Below, in pieces: positions 56,726 to 64,000 of a stretch of DNA of 64,000 bases. A model generated the notes under the pieces. That model was not told the DNA's origin, ran no database searches, and was given only the letters and a program-made list of their open reading frames with translations. Positions within the stretch are counted from its first letter, which is position 1, and each line of letters starts with the position of its first letter. The position numbers were made by a program, and so were the translations under genes. This DNA comes from Dipteronia dyeriana (taxonomy: Eukaryota > Streptophyta > Magnoliopsida > Sapindales > Sapindaceae), in the NCBI GenBank assembly GCA_032871835.1, contig CM065295.1:89087819-89151818 (forward strand). The letters run 5' to 3'.

Positions 56726-56996
56726 TGTTGGAAAGGAAAACTGAATTATGACCGAATCAGTTGTGATCTCTACTGATTCGGTCAGTGAGACCTTTTTAGG
56801 AAATAAATCATGCTTTTATTCTGTACATATTATGTTTTATTGTACTTTCCTAAATTATTGTACTTTCCTAAATTAGAGATTAGGTGGCTTAATAAGTCCT
56901 ACTCCTACAAGTTAGCTATTGTAATATATAAAAGAAACCTAGTATTGTTTTTTTTAATATGAAATATATAGAATTTCACTCTTTCTCAAATCTTCA
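56726..56996 (+). repeat. Copia-2 5' LTR (271 bp)
   Basis: TGTTGGAAAGG...CTTCA with 'tatataaaagaaacc' (TATA box) at ~56925. Short LTR length is typical of several copia lineages. Confidence 0.85.
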
Positions 56997-57012
56997 TGGT
57001 ATCAGAGTCCGG
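56997..57012 (+). other. Copia-2 primer-binding site
   Basis: TGGTATCAGAGTCCGG directly after the LTR; matches the initiator-Met-tRNA primer pattern except for C-to-T at one site. Confidence 0.85.
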
Positions 57013-57307
57013 TTCCAACTCTGAGAATTAGGTTATTCTATACGTTCAGAAATCTTGAACTTATTTCTCGATTTCTTTCTTTCCATACATTATGTCACAA
57101 GATTCTTCTACTTCCAACCCCATGCCAATGTCCACAAACAATCAACCACCCTTACAACCCCCATCCGATACATTCAGTACGAATTACTAACATAAAGCTG
57201 AATGGTGACAACTTTATCCGCCAGTCACTTTCTATTAAGATGTATATACGCGGGCGTGGCAAAATAGGGTACTTGACAGGCGAGAAGGCTGAACCAAATG
57301 CAGAGGA

Positions 57308-57462
57308 TGTTAGGATTTGATTAACACAAAACCATTAACATAAAACCATAACATGCTTAGGCACAAAATTAATCCGAATGTTTAACCTAAACATGTTTCT
57401 ATACATATTTAATCAAGCCCTAAACAATCTTAACATAACTCATATCAATTCAAGAGAAAATA
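57308..57462 (-). repeat. Copia-3 3' LTR remnant
   Basis: 155 bp nearly identical to 60818-60972 (one or two differences). The rest of this LTR and the 3' part of pol are deleted, joining at ~57463. Confidence 0.92.
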
Positions 57463-57960
57463 GGATTTCTCTTTTCTCTAGTGGATCGCCTTAATGACAC
57501 TGGCTCTTGAGGTTGTTGAGTTTGTTCCTCAGGGACAATTACCTCATCTTGAATGGGGGGTTGTTCAACATTATCTGGTTGAGGATCCAGATTCGCTTCT
57601 TGATCAATGACAGGTATAGAAACCTGCACATTGTCAAAAGCGATAGTAGGAATCGAAACCGATTATTCCTCAAAGACAATGTCTCTAACCTTATTTCTCC
57701 CCCAAAACTCAATATCCTTAAAAAATGTTGCAGATCCTGTTTCAAAAATTGACATAAGTGTGGGATCATAGAACTTATAGCCCTTAGATCGCTCAGAGTA
57801 GCCAATAAAGTAGTTGCACACAATTTTGGAGTCCAATTCCCTTTCATGTGGCATGTACGGCCTTACCTCAGCTGGACATCCCAAAATGTGAAAATGCTTT
57901 AGACTCGGCTTTCTGCATGTCCAAAGCTCATAAGGTATTTTGCAGCTTCATTATTCTTCC
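57463..57960 (-). pseudogene. Copia-3 pol remnant (integrase C-terminal region)
   Basis: The minus strand reads GCPAEVRPYMPHERELDSKI, NYFIGYSERSKGYKFYDPT, ETGSATFFKDIEFWG, the conserved segment after the copia integrase core. Then come a stop, Pro/Gln-rich linker text and RRSTREKRNPIF. Protease, integrase core, RT and RNase H are missing. Confidence 0.88.
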
Positions 57961-58640
57961 TCTATTTGCCCTTATCCTTAGAGGTGCTAGCCAAATGAGC
58001 ACTTTCGATCCTGTCTCGCTTCCTTTTGCACACAGTAAGAAATGAGCTCATTAAGAGTCCAATTCTCTTTTTGACAGTTGTAACTGACCTTAAACTGAAT
58101 GTATTGTGCAGGAGTGATATTAATACCAAATGCACGAGCAAGTCGTTAGACAGCTCGAGCTTCAATGCCTTAAGCTTAGAAACAATATAAGACATTTCCA
58201 TAACGTACTCCCTTATATTCCATTTGCCCTTGTACCTCATAGAATCAAGCTTTGCAAAAGCGTGCTTGTTTCTGACTTATCGTTTTTCATAAAACGCTTT
58301 TCAATTTCGGCTAGGAACTCTTTGGCTTTGGTTATCTTTTCAGATACAACGTCCCTAAATGCCTCCGGAATGCCGCGCTTCATGATCATAAGACTCATGC
58401 AATTTGAGCGATCCCACTTCTCAAAGTTCTTCATATCATCAGGAGGACTTGCATCCGTAAGAGAAGCGGGTTGCTCAACCCGAAGTGCAAGGTCTAGATT
58501 CATGCAGCCGAGAACAATGAGTATGTTCTCCTTCCAAATCCTTAGAGTTGATCCCATTAAATATGGGTATAAAGTTGGTAGTAGCAGATATAGTAAAACA
58601 TTAACTTTAAAGAGAACAAAACAAACACACAAACATGCTC
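57961..58640 (-). pseudogene. Copia-3 gag pseudogene
   Basis: Minus strand: IWKENILIVLGCMNLDLALR, FEKWDRSNCMSLMIMKRGIP, EIEKRFMKNDKSETSTLL, a shift at ~58237, MRYKGKWNIREYVMEMSYIV, KLELSNDLLVHLVLISL, a further shift, then ESAHLASTSKDKGK. This is the UBN2-type Gag. It ends where the deletion junction brings in the integrase tail. The start codon is uncertain; the first 25 residues of the open frame look like leader. Confidence 0.87.
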
Positions 58641-58683
58641 ACATTAATAACCAAATACAATGATCAACAAATTCAAATAATGT

Positions 58684-59625
58684 TAAGTCTCATCTCAAGA
58701 TACCTAGTACAATATTAATATCAAGTCTTTGGACAGTAATATTAATTGTAAGTGGTACTCTTGTTGTAGTGATCAAATATTGACAATAATTAATGTCAAA
58801 TAATAAATCTATCTTTGGATCGACTTATTATTCTTATGTAAAACCTTATAATCGTCACATATTTATCACCACAGGTGTGTGTGCAATTCGCCCAATTATT
58901 AACCTTCCTTTGGACCGACCAATACTTGTATGAATTTACACATACATAAACATCCAACATCCCTTATGAATAATCTACACAGGAGAGGTCACTTTCGCAA
59001 CATCTTGCTTCAATTAGTCCATTTAGAATGATAGATCACTTTATTTAACCATAAAAGATATACCAAATAATGGTCGGTCCCATCTTAAGATACCTAGTAC
59101 AACATTAATATCAAGTATTTGGATAATAATATTAATTGTAAGTGGTACTCTTGTTGTAGTGATCAAACATTGACAATAATTTATGTTAAATAATAAATCT
59201 ATCTTTGGATCGACTTATTATTCACATGTAAAACCTTATAATCATCACATGTTTACCACCGTAGATGTGTGTACAATTCGGTTAAGTATTAACCTTCGTT
59301 TGGGCCGGCTAATACCCCATGAATTTATATACACACATGTGGTACTCATTTAGTAGTGATTAAACATTGACAATAATTTATGTTAAATAAAAAATCTATT
59401 TTTGGATCGATTTATTATTCACATGTAAAACCTTATAATCGGCCAAGTATTAACCTTCCTTTGGGCCGATAAATACCCGCATGAATTTACGCACATGACC
59501 ATCCAACATCCCTCATGAACAATCTACACAAGAGAGGTCACTTTGATGACATCATGTTTCAATTAGCCCATATAGAATGATAGACAACTTTATTTAACCA
59601 TAAAGGTATACCACCAAATATTTGA
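58684..59625. repeat. ~395-bp tandem repeat, about 2.5 copies, in the Copia-3 leader
   Basis: Units begin 'atctcaagatacctagtac' (58691) and 'atcttaagatacctagtac' (59084). A third, partial unit starts at 'gtggtactcatttagtagtg' (~59340). Shared phrases are 'tctttggatcgacttattattc', 'accttcctttgggccg' and 'gtcactttcgcaacatc'. Confidence 0.9.
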
Positions 59626-59689
59626 ATTTGAATTGATCTTTAAAATAAAATAAAATAAAAAATTTATTTTATTTTATCAAAATTACAAA

Positions 59690-59975
59690 ATTGACCTTGA
59701 TTTTATAAAATTACAGAAAAACCCTTTAAGTTTCAGTAATTAAAAATCAACCCCTTTATTTTGTCAAAAGCATAAACTGACCCAGTAATTTGTAATAATT
59801 AAAATTTGGCACCAAAACTTTTGAAAATTACAAAGTGACCCGTCACTTTTCAATAATTATAAATCTACCCAAAACCTTTTTCGTAATTTCAAACAGGCCC
59901 TGTAAGTTTCAAAAATTATAAATTGACCCCAAAACTTTATCGAGATCACACAATGGCCCAAATAATTTGCAGAAC
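59690..59975. repeat. Degenerate ~55-bp repeats in the Copia-3 leader
   Basis: Recurring 'aaaattacaaa.tgacc...aactttt.ataattataaat.gacccc'. Five or so units by eye. Confidence 0.65.
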
Positions 59976-60005
59976 AGTCCCTAAAGAATATCAAATTCTC
60001 CAACA

Positions 60006-60400
60006 GTGGCCCAACGCAAAAACCATGGTCTGAGACCTGATTCTTTGCCGTTCACCACCCCAAAGACCACCATCGTGTCGCCTGAAGGCAACGAAGCACA
60101 GCGGAACAGCGGTCGACGGCCGGCAAACCGAGATCGACGATCGACGAAGACCAAAACCGATCCAAACCCAATCGAGCGGCGGCGGCAGTAAGCGGAGTGG
60201 ATCACTCGATCTGGACGTCAACCGAACGGCGATCCTCCTCCTCGCCGTGAAATCGCACGGGTAAATCGCAAAGCTCGCCTGAAAATTCAGACCTGGTATG
60301 GCGTTGACTGAGAGAGAAAAACTGATTTTGGGCGAGGGAAACTGGGTTGGCTGGGATCGGGACTGTATGGGTGTGGGTTGAAGGAGATGGGATCGGGTGT
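60006..60400. other. GC-rich island in the Copia-3 leader
   Basis: Contrasts sharply with its AT-rich surroundings ('gtcgacggccggcaaaccgagatcgacgatcgacg', 'gagcggcggcggcag'). Long frames are open on both strands (minus 60509-59991, 172 residues), but none shows a known domain. The openness may follow from composition. Could be a picked-up host gene 5' region or leader-specific sequence. Confidence 0.5.
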
Positions 60401-60797
60401 GGTAAGATCCATTACCATATATCAGTGCATTGATCCCAAAACTTTGCTTGATCAAAATCGATTTCTCATCACTCTTCAACATCGGTCTCTTTGACCGATC
60501 TGAAACCAATTTTTTTTATTTTTTATTTTTTATTTTAAAAAAACTTAAAAACACAAACATAACATCAAAACCAAAGAAAGAACAAACAATACATGATATT
60601 TCTTTATTCGGATGAAAATAAAAACAAATACCCATATTCACACATAAACCTTGCTTGATATGCGTATATACTGTAGAATCATAAAATAATCATATACAAA
60701 ACACTAAAACTCAAACAAATTTCATAAAGAAGATCAAAACCCTAATTGTATTTCTTAAAAACCTAATGTTCAAATCTCAATTCTCAAGAATTAATAA

Positions 60798-60815
60798 TGG
60801 GTGGCTCTGATACCA
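60798..60815 (-). other. Copia-3 primer-binding site
   Basis: The minus strand reads GTGGTATCAGAGCCACCC directly after the LTR; matches initiator Met tRNA priming. Confidence 0.9.
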
Positions 60816-60817
60816 CT

Positions 60818-61368
60818 TGTTAGGATTTGATTAACACAAAACCATTAACATAAAACCATAACATGCTTAGGCATAAAATTAATCCGAATGTTTAACCTAA
60901 ACATGTTTCTATACATATTTAATCAAGCCCTAAACAATCTTAACATAACTCATATCAATTCAAGAGAAAATAAGTTAAATCTAGAAAGCGGAAGTGTACC
61001 TGAATCCATCGTTGGATATTTGTGAACGGGTTGTGATCTTCCAAATTATCACGACCTTTATGAACCCTACTGTGTTCTATTTTGCTCTGTATTGATACAG
61101 AGAAAACAAAAATATCGTGTAATTTGGGGACCATAACCCCAAATATATATAATAATCAAATTATTATATGTTGGCTATTTCTAATTCAGCCCCTCAACAA
61201 ATTAGAAATAGCACTCTGGTATTTACACATTAATTCCATGACAATTATACCCTTAAGCCTTAATACTTTAAATCTTAATTAGATCACTTTAATTTAGGCT
61301 TAACCAAAAGATAGCACAACACATTTAATGTTCACATGTGTGGCCCCATATGATGGAATTTTCCAACA
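60818..61368 (-). repeat. Copia-3 5' LTR (551 bp)
   Basis: TGTTGGAAAATTCCATCATA ... AATCCTAACA on the minus strand, with 'attatatatatttggggtt' (TATA region) at ~61140. Matches the 155-bp remnant at 57308. Confidence 0.9.
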
Positions 61369-62195
61369 AAGGAAAGTGCGCACACAACTTGGGATGCGGA
61401 AAATTCCATGGTTATGGTCTGGCTTGTCAACGCTACGGAGGAAGATATCAGTGCGAATTACCTTGGTTATTCAAATGCCAAGGTCATGTGGGACAATTTA
61501 AATTAGATGTACTCTGATCTGGGTAACCACTAACCAGTCTCAAGTCTATGAATTACAACTCAAACTCGGAGAGATTAAACAAGGTACGGACACCGTTACC
61601 GAATACTTTGCCACTTTGAAACGATTATGGCAAGATCTTGACATGTTTAATGAGTATAGGTGGGAAGATCCAGAGGATGGTGCTCACTATCAAAAGTTAC
61701 TTGACAATAACCAAGTTTTTCGGTTTCTTACGAATGAAGTTAGGGGGAGAATAATTGGTCGGCAGGCAGCCTCTTCCCTCCTTTAATGAAGTGTTTGCAG
61801 AGGTACGAAGGGAAGAAAGCAGGCGGATGGTGATGTTGGGAAAAAAGACAGTTGGGTCTCCTGTAGAAACATCAACTTTGATTACACAGGATGCCTCAGC
61901 CAATAAAGTTTCTTTCCCCAAATATGATAACAAACCGAAACTCTAGTGTGACCATTGTAACCGACCTCACCACACTCGAGAAACTTGTTGGAGAATTCAT
62001 TGGAAGCCGGCTAATTGGAAAGACAAGAGGCAGACAACACCCCTTACTGCCAATGTAGCTGAGCAGAACTATTTCAGCAAGGAGCAGCTGGATCAACTTC
62101 TGAAACTCATCAAATCTGGTCCAAGAAACCAGCAGCCTTACACCCAGTGGATCTCTTACTCAATCAGCTATATTTTCTACTGGTTTATCAAGCAA

Positions 62196-64000
62196 ACTTG
62201 TCCATGTGCCATGGATCATTGATTCTGGTGCATCTGATCATATGACAAGCAACTCTTCCTTGTTCAAAACCTATTCTCCATGTCTTGGTAATGAGAAAGT
62301 AAGAATAGCAGATGGTAGTTTGTCCCTAATTGATGGAAAAGGTTCCATTCAAATTTCATCAAATATTGTTTTGAAATCTATTTTACATGTTCCTCACCTA
62401 TCTTGTAATCTCTTATCAGTCAGTAAACTATCACAAGACTCTAATTGTTCTGTGATTTTTTCTCCTACAATCTGTGCATTTCAGGACAGGACTTTGGGAA
62501 CGATGATTGGCCGTGCTAAATTGAAGGATGGACTTCACTACTTGGAGGACTCTTCGTCGGTCAATACACTTGCTTTGGGGTTAAAATGTAATGTTAGTTC
62601 TCTTCCTGTCAGAGAACGGATTATGATTTGGCATTATCAATTAGGACACCCTAGTTTTGCTTATTTAAAATATTTATTTCCTAATCTATTTAATAAATTA
62701 TCTCATGAGAATTTCCAATGTGATGTGTGTTGTTTTTTAAAGAGTCGTCGCAGTCCATATCATTCAAAAACTTACCGGTCCCCCTTTTATTTGATTCCTA
62801 GTGATGTTTGGGGACCTTGTAAAGTGCCTGCTCTAATTGATAAAATACGGTTTGTGAGATTTATAGATGATCACACTAGATTATGTTGGATTTACTTGAT
62901 GAATAAAAAATCTGAGTTTGAAAAATTATTTAAGGATTTCTATACTTTGATTGAAAATCAATTTCAAAACCAAAATCAGTATTCTACGTATTGATAATGG
63001 TAAAGAATTTTTTAACCAATATCTTGGAATTTTTTTTATTGAAAAAGAAATCCAACATCAATCTACGTGTCATCATACACCGCAACAAAACAGTGTTTCT
63101 GAAAGGAAAAAATGCCATCTTTTAGAAGTTAGTAGGACTCTTATGCTTTCTATGAATGTGCCCAAGTCTTTATGGGGAGAGGCAGTTTTAACGGCAACAT
63201 ATTTGATAAATAGAGTTTCATCTCATGTTTAAATCATCAAACAACTTTGATTTTTTTTTTTTAATTGGTTTCCTGAGAATCGGCTTACTTCAAATTTGCC
63301 TCTAAAAGTGTTTGGTTGTACTGTGTTTGTTCATATTCTGAATATATCTCGGTCAAAGTTAGATGCTAGTGCTAAAAAATACATTTTCATTGGCTGTGCA
63401 CCTAACACAAGGGGATATAAGTGTTTTAATCATGTTACAAAGAAAATCCATATTAGTATGTATGTGTTTTTTGTGGAACAAACTCCTTTTTTTACTAAAA
63501 TTCCTCTTCAAGGGAGCATCAAAAAGAAGTTGAGCTTGATAGTTTTTGGGAATTAACAATTGTGTTTTACCAAATGTGTTTGTCCCAAATGAAGTTGTTG
63601 GTTCCAATTTTTTCTTCCCCAATTATGCTACCAACTCTTTAGAGGCCAAAGAAACTGATGTGTTCCAATAGGAGGTTGAAAATAATGTAGAATTAAAGCC
63701 TAATAAAATCCCAAATCTATCTACTTCTAATTTCAGGGAAGAAACATTACAAGATAAAGATCCAAATCTGGAGAAATATCCCACAACCGAGATTAAGGTG
63801 TATCCTCATGGTAATGAAGGATAGCCGGATTTGACACAGACCCAATTGTTGTTTCCAGGTCCTATTCCTGAATCAGTTGTAACTCCGGAGCTGTTATCTG
63901 ATCCTAGACCGGAACCAAATTTGAACCAGCCAGGTAAGACCTCTGTTCATATTCCTAAGCCTTCTAAAGTTGTAAAAAATCTTGTCATACCTGCAACTAA
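62196..64000 (+). pseudogene. Copia-2 pol pseudogene (protease, integrase; continues past the window)
   Basis: Protease WIIDSGASDHMTSNSS at ~62212 keeps the DSG site. The GAG-pre-integrase / zinc region HYQLGHPSFAYLKYL...CDVC is at ~62630-62730. The integrase core shows PSDVWGPCKVP and DDHTRLCWIYLM, a frameshift near 62975, LRIDNGKEFFNQYL, CHHTPQQNSVSERK, SLWGEAVLTATYLINR. A stop at 63229 is followed by LKVFGCTVFVHI and FIGCAPNTRGYKCF. Later frames (63550-64000) are broken by stops at 63554 and 63669 and resemble the linker before RT. The catalytic D, D and E are visible, but the frame is not continuous. Confidence 0.9.

Larger units (their letters stand above)
57308..61368 (-). mobile_element. 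Internally deleted Ty1/copia element, reversed (Copia-3)
   Basis: On the minus strand: 5' LTR 61368-60818 (TGTTGGAAAATTCC to ATCCTAACA), primer site TGGTATCAGAGCC at ~60812, a long leader, gag (58632-~57970), an abrupt join to the integrase C-terminus, then an LTR remnant ending at 57308. Flanks GAGGA (57303-57307) and AAGGA (61369-61373) look like a 5-bp duplication with one mismatch. Removing it reunites Copia-2 gag. Confidence 0.9.
57092..62195 (+). pseudogene. Copia-2 gag pseudogene, interrupted
   Basis: Part 1 (57092-57307): MSQDSSTSNPMPMSTNNQPP, frameshift, then ITNIKLNGDNFIRQSLSIKM and GRGKIGYLTGEKAEPNAED. The insertion 57308-61368 follows. Part 2: TTWDAENSMVMVWLVNATEE, ISANYLGYSNAKVMWDNL, a stop near 61502, then YELQLKLGEIKQGTDTVTEY and RLWQDLDMFNEYRWEDPED, another shift at ~61745, then RQPLPSFNEVFAEVRREES. 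A zinc knuckle reads C-DH-C-NRPHHTRET-C at ~61950-61990. Stops include 61504 and 61944. Confidence 0.87.
56726..64000 (+). mobile_element. Ty1/copia retrotransposon running off the window (Copia-2), split by Copia-3
   Basis: A 271-bp LTR (TGTTGGAAAGG to CAAATCTTCA), a primer site TGGTATCAGAGTCC, then gag, protease and integrase text to the right edge. RT, RNase H and the 3' LTR would lie beyond 64000. A reversed copia element occupies 57308-61368 within gag. Frames are broken, so it is inactive. Confidence 0.9.

Noticed and set aside
59991..60509. 172-residue minus-strand ORF as a candidate gene
   Set aside because: The open frame is explained by high GC and low stop-codon density. No domain is recognised and it sits in a retroelement leader. 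Kept only as a finding.
1..64000. Endogenous pararetrovirus or other virus-derived insertion
   Set aside because: All pol-like text follows copia or gypsy domain order with LTRs; no movement-protein or coat-type sequence was seen.

Overview
This window is nuclear DNA from a flowering plant, most likely a eudicot. It is AT-rich and has no bacterial gene organisation. It carries plant Ty1/copia and Ty3/gypsy retrotransposons, Mutator-like and PIF/Harbinger DNA transposons, an F-box gene, receptor-like-protein (LRR) remnants and nuclear tRNA-Pro genes. I cannot name the species. Most of the window is transposon sequence in various states of decay. The only plausible intact host protein gene is an F-box gene on the minus strand near 20-21 kb. 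Two tRNA-Pro genes near 55 kb are the only near-intact RNA genes.

Layout. 1-1998: degraded LTR-like DNA. 1999-10490: a copia element (gag-PR-INT-RT-RNase H, many stops) with a 5'-truncated first LTR and a 2-kb 3' LTR. 10491-12004: another copia-type LTR, reversed. 12005-15875: a minus-strand LTR element with no protein genes (large non-autonomous type). 15960-17660: two copies of an LRR receptor-like-protein fragment split by a hAT-like remnant. 17.6-24.8 kb: the F-box gene and flanks, including a MITE-like element. 24.9-28.05 kb: a DUF1985 (ULP-associated) pseudogene whose intron is filled by a 20-21 bp minisatellite, tail-to-tail with a broken MULE transposase. 28053-28914: a truncated LTR ('LTR-S'). 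29852-32314: a Mutator-like element with long terminal inverted repeats and a perfect 9-bp target duplication, carrying a leader-plus-ORF segment that looks like a captured gene start.

33.8-42.5 kb: a nest. A gypsy remnant (minus) is split by a chromodomain-type gypsy element (34296-42088), which is itself split by a solo LTR-S (35968-37109, target duplication CATCA). 42507-44325: a reversed solo LTR of the first copia family. 44.3-52.8 kb: a plus-strand gypsy element interrupted by LTR-S, a hAT-like element, a 1.6-kb solo LTR (target duplication ATTTC) and, inside its 3' LTR, a PIF/Harbinger element (TAA duplication). The matching unoccupied site is present in an older LTR copy at 33.9 kb. 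53.4-56.6 kb: a local array of tRNA-Pro-bearing segments: one intact UGG gene, one near-intact copy with an altered anticodon, and three decayed copies. 56726-64000: a copia element running off the window, split by a reversed, internally deleted copia (57308-61368).

The genes do not form a pathway. What the window records is layered transposition: insertion order can be read from the nesting, and several insertions are proved by matching target-site duplications or by a paralogous empty site.
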